Virus record (IMG/VR): IMGVR_UViG_3300017773_000008 | Span: 1-60,771 of that record | Source: a virus | Strand: one strand, 5' to 3' | Length of the DNA stretch: 60,771 nucleotides | Part shown: positions 6,699-14,062 of the stretch, piece by piece | How the letters are laid out: every line of letters starts with the position of its first letter | Numbering within the stretch: position 1 is the first letter of the stretch | Position numbers and translations under genes: made by a program | The notes under the pieces: generated by a model | Told to the model about the DNA's origin: nothing | Seen by the model: the letters and a program-made list of their open reading frames with translations, nothing else | Databases searched by the model: none

Positions 6699-7745
6699 AT
6701 GGCATATAGATATACAGATTGGAAGATTAACAGTTTTGCAGAAGTTGAAGAGAGGTACAACACAACAAAACCTGTTATCAGCAAGAACCACACAAAGGAG
6801 CAGGACATCAGACCCTATGGTTCAAGGTCACGCAAGTGGGAACGCATAGAAAAGGTAAATGCGAACTGCTACATTATATGGAATGGTGATGATGGCGACC
6901 CATACCAACACCTCTATTGGAATTGGAGTGGTAACTTGAACCCAACACCCAAGCAACAGATGGAACTTGTACCTATCGTGTGGAAACGCAAGGGTAACAT
7001 GGAGAGTATACGCATACGCAATGGTAGTGGTAACTATGCCCATTGTAGCAGATACACTTTCCTTGAGAACACGTTACCAAACACTATGGGGTTTCTCGTT
7101 GACAATGGTAAGCAGTATATAAGTTTATATAGTGATAGGCTCAAGACTGCTTCATACTTATTGCCGAAGAGCATGTATGTTCCTTTTGGTAATCGTAGAC
7201 ATGGCCATAATCATGGTATTGTTGAAACAGATGATAAGAAGTATCTGATGTTTGAACGTAAGATTGGCGAGCCAAATACAACACCTTGGCAAGTGGTCGG
7301 TGCAACGTGGGAATACATTGGTGCAAAGACAAAAGTAGACAAGCAAAGTAAGGCAGACATCAAGCCACATACTGACAAGTTCTATGAATGGATTGTTACC
7401 ATGTATCGTATGCTACCAATAACGGACAGAGATTATCGTAGTAAGATGCGTAATGAGTTTCAGGATTGGGTGTACAACAACAAGACGAACACCTATCAAG
7501 CATACATTACGGAAATCATACGTGATGAAGAACACCCCATGCGATTACACCTTGCAGTAGATTGGTTAACGCGCAGTAACCTGATTCAGTATAAATATAC
7601 CATTGATAGTGGCCGTGAAGAATTTGTAGAGGTTGACAGTGACGTAGCAAAACAAGTTAGGGCGAACTGGAACAGATACATAAACAAACAACTAGGGTTG
7701 ATATCAAAAGCAAGCCCAGAGAAAATAGAAAGGAAGCAGAGATGA
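6699..7745 (+). CDS. Unknown 348-aa protein of the AAA+/VWA cassette
   Basis: I do not recognise this protein. It is soluble and rich in Trp, Tyr, Asn and Arg, without a signal peptide or membrane segment. A region rich in aromatic residues (about 50-120) looks like beta structure, and the C-terminal third is helical and basic. It has its own palindrome and a good ribosome binding site, and is coupled to the next gene by an ATGA overlap. Its position directly after the AAA+ and VWA genes suggests that it belongs to the same pathway, perhaps as substrate or effector (inference). Confidence 0.7.
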   Translation: MAYRYTDWKINSFAEVEERYNTTKPVISKNHTKEQDIRPYGSRSRKWERIEKVNANCYIIWNGDDGDPYQHLYWNWSGNLNPTPKQQMELVPIVWKRKGNMESIRIRNGSGNYAHCSRYTFLENTLPNTMGFLVDNGKQYISLYSDRLKTASYLLPKSMYVPFGNRRHGHNHGIVETDDKKYLMFERKIGEPNTTPWQVVGATWEYIGAKTKVDKQSKADIKPHTDKFYEWIVTMYRMLPITDRDYRSKMRNEFQDWVYNNKTNTYQAYITEIIRDEEHPMRLHLAVDWLTRSNLIQYKYTIDSGREEFVEVDSDVAKQVRANWNRYINKQLGLISKASPEKIERKQR

Positions 7746-8623
7746 GAGATTATATAAACAAACATATAAACCCAAGGGTTAGTGGGTTGACAAGGTATAT
7801 AAATAATGGTGGACATGAACTAGAAAAGTTTACCAAGGCACTAAAGAAACACATACGTGGTGTAGAGTTTGGTGTGAAGAATGGCAGTGTCTCCAAGGTA
7901 TACGTATACATGAAGGATAACGTGTATGCTATGGGGTGGGTTGCCTATGCTGATTATCGTGACAACCCAGAACAAAATACTCTTATGTATACTGTGTGTT
8001 CCCATGCTATACGCAATGGAAAGTATAGTAGTGGCGAACAGATGCACATGAAAATGACAACAAATTTTGACGTGGGTATTAGAAATGCCAAGCGATATCT
8101 ACGCAACCTAACAACTAAGGAGATAGCACTATCTGATAAAGATGCCGTACAAAGTCAATTTCGTAAGGTAAATAGTAGTGCTAATGAAACACTTGAAAAT
8201 GCTATGCAAAATGTCTTACCACGTCGTACAACTTCTGACCGTACAAATATGGAAAGTTTTATGAGTGAACTCAAACACCTAGTAGCTATCGGACATGAGT
8301 GGATAGACCAGAGTTACGGAGCAAAACTTGTGGAGTTTATAAAAGCCTATGACGAAAAACAAACGGCTGATAAACGAACTCTTGATGTTATCTTTGTGCG
8401 TGCATTCAACAAAGCAGAGCAGACCATGTTTGAAACTATGGAGATAAACAATCTGCACGAATGGAATAGTGGTAGTGAGGGCGAAGTAGTTACATACGAT
8501 AACACTACGTTACCCGTAGAGCTGGCAGGTAAGCTATCAACTCTTAACATGTTAGGACAAGGACAGTATGTCGAAGGTGTCGGTCTGTATCATGGGGATT
8601 ATATGTATTATGTCATTAAGTGA
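7742..8623 (+). CDS. Unknown 293-aa protein with C-terminal LNM/GVG motif
   Basis: This 293-aa protein has no recognised family. Its start overlaps the upstream stop by 4 bp (ATGA), with GAAAGGAAG as ribosome binding site. The C-terminal 40 residues (LPVELAGKLSTLNM, then VEGVGLYHGDYMYYV) resemble the C-terminus of the next gene product (LPDWVKGKIAVLNM, then VDGVGYRLGNTYYIG). The two neighbours therefore share a C-terminal module of unknown role. I have the impression that similar endings occur in other marine phages, but this needs a search. Confidence 0.7.
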   Translation: MRDYINKHINPRVSGLTRYINNGGHELEKFTKALKKHIRGVEFGVKNGSVSKVYVYMKDNVYAMGWVAYADYRDNPEQNTLMYTVCSHAIRNGKYSSGEQMHMKMTTNFDVGIRNAKRYLRNLTTKEIALSDKDAVQSQFRKVNSSANETLENAMQNVLPRRTTSDRTNMESFMSELKHLVAIGHEWIDQSYGAKLVEFIKAYDEKQTADKRTLDVIFVRAFNKAEQTMFETMEINNLHEWNSGSEGEVVTYDNTTLPVELAGKLSTLNMLGQGQYVEGVGLYHGDYMYYVIK

Positions 8624-9017
8624 ATACGAGAAAAGGCTCGACCAGTATGTTAAGAAATGGATTTCATTCCGAGAAAGGGCTGTAGACAATGCAGAAAAAT
8701 ATTATGAAATACTCAGAAGGAAAGGTGTGATGAACAAAATTCAAAAACTACAAGATGACTCGTTATATTGTATAAGTGTAGACAATGCCACTGGATGTAT
8801 TATAACTTCATGTATTGGTATACAATGTCTTGACAATCCATTAAAAGACACTTATATGTCTATAGACGAACTACCAGATTGGGTGAAGGGAAAGATAGCC
8901 GTGTTAAATATGGTTGAACTTATTAAGGATACCAACGGACAAGAGTACTCTGAAATCGTTGATGGTGTTGGATATAGATTAGGGAATACGTATTACATAG
9001 GCCCGTTAACACGTTAG
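8610..9017 (+). CDS. Unknown 135-aa protein sharing the LNM/GVG module
   Basis: The start chosen is the ATG at 8610, which overlaps the end of the upstream gene by 14 bp; an upstream in-frame ATG at 8568 would overlap far more. The N-terminal half is helical and charged, and the C-terminal half carries the LPDWVKGKIAVLNM and VDGVGYRLGNTYYIG stretches shared with the preceding product. The function is unknown. It is the last gene of the palindrome-punctuated cassette; a further palindrome (9013-9029) overlaps its stop codon. Confidence 0.65.
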   Translation: MSLSEYEKRLDQYVKKWISFRERAVDNAEKYYEILRRKGVMNKIQKLQDDSLYCISVDNATGCIITSCIGIQCLDNPLKDTYMSIDELPDWVKGKIAVLNMVELIKDTNGQEYSEIVDGVGYRLGNTYYIGPLTR

Positions 9018-9029
9018 GGATTCCCTAAC
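9013..9029. promoter_or_regulatory. Palindromic element, copy 9
   Basis: GTTAGGGATTCCCTAAC lies at the end of the 8610 gene, 61 nt before the VRR-NUC gene. It is the last copy; I found no full copy in the remaining 51 kb. Confidence 0.85.
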
Positions 9030-9032
9030 AAA

Positions 9033-9060
9033 AACGGAGGGCAAAAAAATGTCCTCCGTT
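9033..9060 (+). terminator. Hairpin between cassette and VRR-NUC gene, possible terminator
   Basis: AACGGAGG (9033-9040) and CCTCCGTT (9053-9060) pair perfectly, and two more inner pairs are possible. A run of T follows only after 8 nt (from 9069), so termination may be weak. The GGAGG arm looks like a Shine-Dalgarno sequence held in a stem. Confidence 0.5.
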
Positions 9061-9090
9061 GAAACCAGTTTTTTTGATTAGGAGTTACAC

Positions 9091-9420
9091 ATGGCAATGA
9101 CCCCAGAAAAGAAAGTGAAACAGAAAGTAACCAAACAACTAAAAGAGATTGGCGCATACTACTTTTATCCCATGACAGGTGGGTATGGTAAGAGTGGAGT
9201 GCCAGATATAATTGGTTGCTACGAGGGTAAGTTTTTTGGATTTGAATGTAAGGCAGGTAGCAATAAGCCTACACCACTACAGGAAAAGAACTTAACAGAT
9301 ATACGTGAAGCAGGTGGTGTGGCGGCGGTAATTAATGAAAATAATGTAGACGAGGTAAAAACCATTTTGGGCATGGGAGAAAATCAGCTAGAGTTTGATT
9401 TCCCTGTACAATACGAGTGA
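9091..9420 (+). CDS. VRR-NUC domain nuclease
   Basis: This 109-aa protein is a stand-alone VRR-NUC domain of the PD-(D/E)XK superfamily. The active-site pattern is visible: PD at residues 38-39, ECK at 52-54 and a following Gln at 64. Family members include Holliday-junction resolvase-like enzymes and structure-specific nucleases. In phages they are thought to resolve branched DNA formed in replication and recombination before packaging. Size and motif spacing are normal for the family. TTAGGAG supports the start. It is the first gene of the nucleic-acid block. Confidence 0.85.
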   Translation: MAMTPEKKVKQKVTKQLKEIGAYYFYPMTGGYGKSGVPDIIGCYEGKFFGFECKAGSNKPTPLQEKNLTDIREAGGVAAVINENNVDEVKTILGMGENQLEFDFPVQYE

Positions 9421-9613
9421 GGCAGGTTTCCTACTATCTTTTATTAGATTTTTCAGTAGTAGGGATGCGTAAGCAGAGAGAGCGCAAAAATCCTCTGCAT
9501 CAGGGGTGGGAATATTTCCTATTGGTTTCCCTTTCTTCCCATGACCCTGACGGAGTAGGGTACGAGATAACCTAGACCCCCCTCTTGAAGGGGGGCAACA
9601 GAAGGAAGAGAGA
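9421..9613 (+). other. Gene-free leader with several potential RNA hairpins
   Basis: No gene is seen in these 193 bp, but inverted repeats are dense: CCTACTA with TAGTAGG, GCAGAG with CTCTGC, GGGAA with TTCCC flanked by GGGT and ACCC, and a C6/G6 stem closing the set just before the ribosome binding site of the 9614 gene. This could be a structured 5' leader or a small RNA. I did not compute a fold. Confidence 0.45.
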
Positions 9614-9907
9614 GTGTTTACAGTAACGACTTATAGTTTGTGGCTTATGGTTACACTTCCCAGTATGGATATGTGTAATACGTGGTCGGAGATATCTTAT
9701 GGTAACAAGTACAGTTGCTTTGAACTCGTTGATGAAGATGGATTTAAACAATATGGTCAGTTCTTTATAATGAAATATAAGACGTTAGGAGAATGTAGCA
9801 GGGTGTCTAAAGAAGTAATGGGTGAGAATAATTGTTACGAAAGTTATAGCTACACACTTGAGATGCCAGTGCCTAGACCAGATAAACTAAGGGAGAAACA
9901 GGACTAA
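9614..9907 (+). CDS. Unknown 97-aa protein, GTG start
   Basis: The frame opens with GTG at 9614, with GGAAG about ten bases upstream. The N-terminal 16 residues are hydrophobic (YSLWLMVTLP) and could be a weak membrane anchor or signal. Five Cys residues in the remainder (NTC... SYGNKYSC, GECSR, NNCYES) would suit disulfides if exported. It is not a family I know. It overlaps the next gene by 1 bp (TAATG). Confidence 0.55.
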   Translation: MFTVTTYSLWLMVTLPSMDMCNTWSEISYGNKYSCFELVDEDGFKQYGQFFIMKYKTLGECSRVSKEVMGENNCYESYSYTLEMPVPRPDKLREKQD

Positions 9908-10098
9908 TGACATTATCAAAAGAAAGTAGATATTGTATGATGAAACTGGGGGTTAAGAAAGGTAATTTTTTTGACCACCTAGATAAAGATGAGATTGAAT
10001 GGCTGACAGTGGAAGCTAGTCAAATGAAAACAGATATTGGGGTGGTAGTCGCATCTATTATTAAAGATGTTTACTATGAAGAAAAAGAAGATGAATGA
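9907..10098 (+). CDS. Unknown 63-aa acidic protein
   Basis: This small protein ends in an acidic tail (YYEEKEDE). The start overlaps the preceding stop codon by one base, so translation is probably coupled. No motif is recognised. Its stop lies inside the start region of the next short gene. Confidence 0.55.
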   Translation: MTLSKESRYCMMKLGVKKGNFFDHLDKDEIEWLTVEASQMKTDIGVVVASIIKDVYYEEKEDE

Positions 10099-10237
10099 TA
10101 AATCAGAACCCTTAATTATTCGTAAGAACGATCAAAAAGCCAAAGAAAGGCGAGAGAAGATAGAGGCTAGGAAGAAACAACATGAGCATTTTATGTGGAA
10201 ACGTTTTAACAAGGAGAGTAAAAATGGAAAAAAGTAA
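10091..10237 (+). CDS. Unknown 48-aa basic protein
   Basis: An ATG at 10091 within the end of the previous gene opens a 49-codon frame that is very rich in Lys, Arg and Glu (for example KAKERREKIEARKKQ). It ends by overlapping the start of the DUF6378-like gene by 14 bp. It fills a gap of about 125 bp that would otherwise be empty. The AAGAAAAAGAAG upstream is a modest ribosome binding site. Overlaps on both sides are in keeping with its compact neighbourhood. Confidence 0.45.
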   Translation: MNDKSEPLIIRKNDQKAKERREKIEARKKQHEHFMWKRFNKESKNGKK

Positions 10238-10667
10238 AAAAGGAAAAGTGTGGGAGATATTAGTGGACAACCCATTAATGTCAAATAAAGCTGTAGCAGA
10301 GAGGGCAGGGTGTAGTGTCAACTATGTTAGCATATTAAGGCAAAGCGTAGGCACACCAAAAGAAGTTTTTGAGGAAGAAGAGAACAAAAAACAATTTAAT
10401 AGGTCTAAGATATTACAGAGCGCAGATATCTTAGTATCAAAAGACAGGGCAGATGAGCATGGTGAAGCTATGCACAACTTTGTAGCTATCGGTGATTTGT
10501 GGAACGCATACCTTGGCCTTAATAATTTCATAACACCACAAGATGTACCTATGATGTTAGCCTTACTCAAGATGGCAAGGACAAAAGAGAACCCTGATAA
10601 CGCAGATAACTATCGTGACCTGTGTGGTTATGGTGCGTTGGCAGGAGAAGTGAGTAGGAACAAATGA
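10224..10667 (+). CDS. HTH plus DUF6378-like protein
   Basis: The start at 10224 is preferred to an upstream ATG at 10182 because AAGGAG lies 8 nt before it. The N-terminal 45 residues look like a helix-turn-helix (NKAVAERAGCSVNYVSILRQ). The C-terminal part matches what I know as DUF6378: DRADEHGEAMHNF, WNAYLGL, DVPMMLALLKMAR and DNYRDLCGYGALAGE. That domain occurs in many phages and resembles the all-alpha nucleotide-pyrophosphohydrolase group, though its activity is not established. The fusion could be a DNA-binding regulator with a nucleotide-sensing domain. It is also a second candidate for binding the 17-bp palindromes. Confidence 0.7.
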   Translation: MEKSKKGKVWEILVDNPLMSNKAVAERAGCSVNYVSILRQSVGTPKEVFEEEENKKQFNRSKILQSADILVSKDRADEHGEAMHNFVAIGDLWNAYLGLNNFITPQDVPMMLALLKMARTKENPDNADNYRDLCGYGALAGEVSRNK

Positions 10668-10816
10668 TAGAAGAACCTACTCATATTGCTTTAGCCAAAT
10701 CACGAATATTATCTGATGTTAGGTATTTAAACGAGTGGAGAGCTGTTATGATTAAAATAATTGTAGAGGCCGATAGTGTTGGAGAAGCCTTAAAAAAGAT
10801 ATTAGAGGCTAAGTAA
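10664..10816 (+). CDS. Unknown 50-aa protein
   Basis: A frame of 51 codons overlaps the upstream stop by 4 bp (ATGA) and the polymerase start by 1 bp (TAATG). It encodes a helical protein with a mixed-charge C-terminus ending in LKKILEAK. The perfect chaining between two real genes makes it likely to be translated. No family is recognised. Confidence 0.55.
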   Translation: MIEEPTHIALAKSRILSDVRYLNEWRAVMIKIIVEADSVGEALKKILEAK

Positions 10817-12636
10817 TGGATTTAATTACATTAGACTTTGAAACATACTACGACAAAGACTATTCTTTGAAGAAGTTAACAATGGAAGAGTACGTGCGTG
10901 ACCCACGCTTTGAAGTGATAGGGGTCGCAGTAAAAGTTAATAACGGAGAAACGGAGTGGGCAAGTGGAACACATGAACAACTCAGCAAGTACTTACAGGC
11001 TTTCGATTGGGAAAACTCTATGGTACTTGCTCATAACACTATGTTTGATGGTGCTATTCTTAATTGGCATTATAGTATTATGCCTCGCGTCTATACCGAT
11101 ACTATGTGTATTGCCCGTGCTGTACATGGGGTTGAAAACAGTGCAAGTCTCAGGGCGTTATCTGAAAAGTACAATATCGGCACTAAGGGGCAGGAGATAC
11201 TCAACACGCTCGGAAAGAAACGTGAACAATTTGAAGAGCGTGAACTAGAGAAGTTTGGTGACTACTGTGTTAATGACGTAGACCTAACATACAAACTGTT
11301 CTTGAAGATGGGTAAAGACTTTCCAAAGAAAGAACTCAAGCTGATAGATTTAACACTACGTATGTTTATAGAACCAACATTAGATTTGGATCTAACTCTA
11401 TTAGAAAGCCATCTCACAGAAACACGTCAACGTAAGGAGGACTTATTGACTAGCGCGGCTGTTGAACGTGATGACTTAATGAGCAACCCCAAGTTTGCAG
11501 AGTTACTAAAAGGTCTTGATGTTGAACCCCCAACGAAGATAAGCCCAACGACAGGGAAAGAAACACTTGCATTGGCTAAGTCTGACGAGGGTTTTAAGGC
11601 TCTACAAGAACACCCTGACGAGAGAGTGCAACAACTTGTAGCCGCGAGACTTGGTAACAAAAGTACACTAGAAGAAACTAGGACACAAAGGTTTATAGAC
11701 ATTTCAAAGCGTGGGTTACTACCTGTACCTGTTAGATATTATGCGGCACACACAGGCAGGTGGGGTGGAGATGATAAGATTAATCTACAAAATCTACCAA
11801 GCCGTGGGGTAAATGGTAAGAAGTTAAAGCGTAGTATAATACCCCCTGTGGGCCACACAATCATTGACGCTGACTCGTCACAGATAGAAGCAAGAGTGTT
11901 GGCGTGGCTTGCAGGGCAAGACGATTTGACCAATGCGTTTGCAAAGGGCGAAGATGTATATAAGAAGATGGCATCTAGGATATATGGCGTAGCAGAGAGT
12001 GACGTGACCAAAGACCAGAGGTTCGTGGGCAAGACTACAATCTTAGGTGCAGGGTATGGCATGGGCGCACAAAAGTTCCAAGACCAACTAAAGACATTTG
12101 GCTTTCAACTAGAACTGGGAGAAGCACGAAGGGTTATCAAGATTTATAGAGAAACTAACTACAACATTAACAAGTTATGGCGTGAGGCACAACAAGCCCT
12201 CGTTGAGCTACATTCATTGTCAACAGTATCATTAGGTTTCGGTAATGTCTTGAGGGTAGAAGATGGTAAGATACGACTGCCCTCTGGGTTGCACATAAAA
12301 TACGAGGACTTGCGCTTTGACCAGACGGACAAAGGTGTAGAATTTCACTACAAAACAAGGCGTGGGCGCACACGGATATATGGTGGGAAGATTATAGAGA
12401 ACGTATGCCAAGCCATAGCACGTTGCATAATTGGTGAACAAATGCTACAAATAGCTAAGAAATATAAAGTTGTCCTGACTGTACACGACTCGATTGCGTG
12501 TTGTGTCAAGGATGAAGAGGTAGCAGAAGCACAGGAATTTATAGAGAGTCGTATGCGTTGGACACCAGACTGGGCAAAAGGTTTACCTATAGATTGCGAA
12601 AGCGGAACAGGAAAATCATATGGAGATTGTGAATGA
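10816..12636 (+). CDS. polA: Family A DNA polymerase with 3'-5' exonuclease
   Basis: This 606-aa replicative polymerase has proofreading and polymerase domains but no 5'-3' exonuclease, as is usual in phages. Exo motifs: LDFET (residues 6-10), AHNTMFD (72-78) and YCVNDVD (150-156). Polymerase motif A is DADSSQIEAR (351-360). In motif B, R402 and K406 are followed by Leu410 at the position of Phe762 of E. coli Pol I and by Tyr414. Motif C is VHDS near residue 554. It would copy the phage genome together with the primase-helicase and SSB encoded downstream. It is translationally chained at both ends. Leu at the 762 position is a natural variant known from marine phages and has been linked to slower or temperate replication styles. 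Confidence 0.95.
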   Translation: MDLITLDFETYYDKDYSLKKLTMEEYVRDPRFEVIGVAVKVNNGETEWASGTHEQLSKYLQAFDWENSMVLAHNTMFDGAILNWHYSIMPRVYTDTMCIARAVHGVENSASLRALSEKYNIGTKGQEILNTLGKKREQFEERELEKFGDYCVNDVDLTYKLFLKMGKDFPKKELKLIDLTLRMFIEPTLDLDLTLLESHLTETRQRKEDLLTSAAVERDDLMSNPKFAELLKGLDVEPPTKISPTTGKETLALAKSDEGFKALQEHPDERVQQLVAARLGNKSTLEETRTQRFIDISKRGLLPVPVRYYAAHTGRWGGDDKINLQNLPSRGVNGKKLKRSIIPPVGHTIIDADSSQIEARVLAWLAGQDDLTNAFAKGEDVYKKMASRIYGVAESDVTKDQRFVGKTTILGAGYGMGAQKFQDQLKTFGFQLELGEARRVIKIYRETNYNINKLWREAQQALVELHSLSTVSLGFGNVLRVEDGKIRLPSGLHIKYEDLRFDQTDKGVEFHYKTRRGRTRIYGGKIIENVCQAIARCIIGEQMLQIAKKYKVVLTVHDSIACCVKDEEVAEAQEFIESRMRWTPDWAKGLPIDCESGTGKSYGDCE

Positions 12637-13133
12637 TTGATGAATATGAACTAGCGATAGGGTACTCTGATTCTGGAGAACACCATAACCAAGACTTAAC
12701 CGTTAAAGATGAGCACATATGTTGCCCTAGATGTGAGTCAATACACCTGCTTATGGGTAAAATTTCTACACCTAATAAACTATCATCTTTTTTTCCTGAA
12801 CTAGAATGTGTTATTATAGAGTTCACTTGTAAAGAGAAAGAGTGTTCAGCAGAATTATCATTAGCTCTATTTAATGACAGTACGTGGCATTCACATATAA
12901 ATTGGGTGGAAAAAGTAGTTCCGTATGTAGAGGATACTATTGACGAATTAGAATCGTTTTCCCTAACAGGGCAAAGTAAAAAACTTAAAAGTCACGTAGA
13001 AAAACACAACCTATGGGATTTAAAGTTAGGTGAGGAGTTACCAGAAGGTGTTCCACCATACAGAAGCGAAGATTATGACAAGGGTGGAAACGATAAAGTT
13101 GTGAACATAAAAGATAAGAAAAACCCTTTATGA
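12633..13133 (+). CDS. Unknown zinc-binding 166-aa protein
   Basis: The start overlaps the polymerase stop (ATGA) and the end overlaps the next gene in the same way. Two cysteine pairs, CCPRC near residue 30 and C-x4-C in CKEKEC about residues 65-70, suggest a zinc-ribbon fold. The rest is acidic. No family is recognised. Its place between polymerase and nuclease suggests a role in DNA metabolism (inference). Confidence 0.65.
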   Translation: MIDEYELAIGYSDSGEHHNQDLTVKDEHICCPRCESIHLLMGKISTPNKLSSFFPELECVIIEFTCKEKECSAELSLALFNDSTWHSHINWVEKVVPYVEDTIDELESFSLTGQSKKLKSHVEKHNLWDLKLGEELPEGVPPYRSEDYDKGGNDKVVNIKDKKNPL

Positions 13134-13795
13134 GCATAACCCCTTGGTCATTTAGTAGAATTAAGGCATTTGAACAATGCCCCAAGCAGTTCTATCATAT
13201 GAAGATAGCAAAGGACTACAAGGAAACATACACAGAAGCCATGCGTTATGGTACGGAGGCTCATCTTGTTGCTGAAGAATACATACGTGATGGGAAGCCA
13301 ATACCAGATAAGTTTACTTACCTGCGCGGCCCCCTGGAATCACTTAGTAGAAGACGTGGTAAGAAGTTTACAGAGATAAAGATGGGTTTGACAGCTGAGT
13401 TTGAGGTTTGTGACTTCAAAGCTGAAGATGTTTGGTGGCGTGGGATTGCTGACCTAGTTATTGTAGATGGTGACAAGGCATGGGTGGTGGACTACAAAAC
13501 AGGCAAGTCTGCCCAGTATGCTGATAAGAGCCAACTGGAACTTATGGCTATGGCTACCTTCAAATACTTCCCAGAGGTTAGAAAAGTAAACGCGGCTTTG
13601 ATGTTTGTAGTCGCTAAAAAATTCATAAAACAAAAATATAGTGATGACATGCTACCTGCATTGTGGGATAAATGGGTATCAAGTTATAAACGCATGGAGA
13701 CTGCATACGATAACGACATATGGAACGCACGACCAAGTGGGCTATGTAAAAGACACTGTGCAGTAATTGAATGTGTATACAATGGGAGTAATTAG
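13130..13795 (+). CDS. PD-(D/E)XK exonuclease, Cas4/RecB-like
   Basis: This 221-aa protein matches the stand-alone RecB/Cas4-type nuclease family. H45 in the GTEAHLVAE helix, D108 in GIADLVI, the catalytic D121-Y-K123 in VVDYKTG, and Q135 make up the active site. Cys17 near the N-terminus and C206, C210 and C215 near the C-terminus have the arrangement of the four-cysteine iron-sulfur cluster of Cas4 and AddB enzymes, with slightly different spacing. The expected activity is DNA end resection during phage recombination. It lies between the polymerase and an SNF2-type helicase, a common recombination set. Confidence 0.85.
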   Translation: MSITPWSFSRIKAFEQCPKQFYHMKIAKDYKETYTEAMRYGTEAHLVAEEYIRDGKPIPDKFTYLRGPLESLSRRRGKKFTEIKMGLTAEFEVCDFKAEDVWWRGIADLVIVDGDKAWVVDYKTGKSAQYADKSQLELMAMATFKYFPEVRKVNAALMFVVAKKFIKQKYSDDMLPALWDKWVSSYKRMETAYDNDIWNARPSGLCKRHCAVIECVYNGSN

Positions 13796-14050
13796 ATGCC
13801 ATATACAAAATCACCTAGACCTTACAAGAAAGAATATAAGAAACAAAAAGAACGTGGGGAGCATCCTGATAGGATGGATCGCCAACGTGCCAGACGTGCC
13901 TACGATAAGAAAGGCGTAAACCGCAAAGGTAAAGATGTGTCACACAACAAGATGTTAAGTAAAGGTGGCACAAACAAGGATGGAACTAAACTAGAAAGCC
14001 CTTCAAAGAACCGTGCTAGGAACGGTCAAAAAAAGGGAAAGAAAAAATGA
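13796..14050 (+). CDS. Small highly basic protein
   Basis: This 84-aa, Lys/Arg-rich protein starts immediately after the nuclease stop. The stretch SHNKMLSKGGTNKDG followed by LESPSKNRARNG recalls a short conserved protein, remotely like an HNH fold, found near replication genes in other marine phages. Only one clear His is present, so nuclease activity is doubtful. Nucleic-acid binding is the safest guess. Confidence 0.6.
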   Translation: MPYTKSPRPYKKEYKKQKERGEHPDRMDRQRARRAYDKKGVNRKGKDVSHNKMLSKGGTNKDGTKLESPSKNRARNGQKKGKKK

Positions 14051-14062
14051 GTGGAGAGATGA

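Noticed and set aside
7656-7664. Isolated half-sites such as AAGTTAGGG (also TCCCTAAC near 12960)
   Set aside because: Only one arm of the palindrome is present, inside coding sequence, so these are probably chance.
1835-9029. Repeats as a CRISPR array
   Set aside because: The repeats are short, symmetrical and irregularly spaced by whole genes, with no spacers of equal length.
9421-9613. tRNA gene
   Set aside because: No acceptor, anticodon or T-loop (GTTCRA) pattern could be found. The stems do not fit a cloverleaf.
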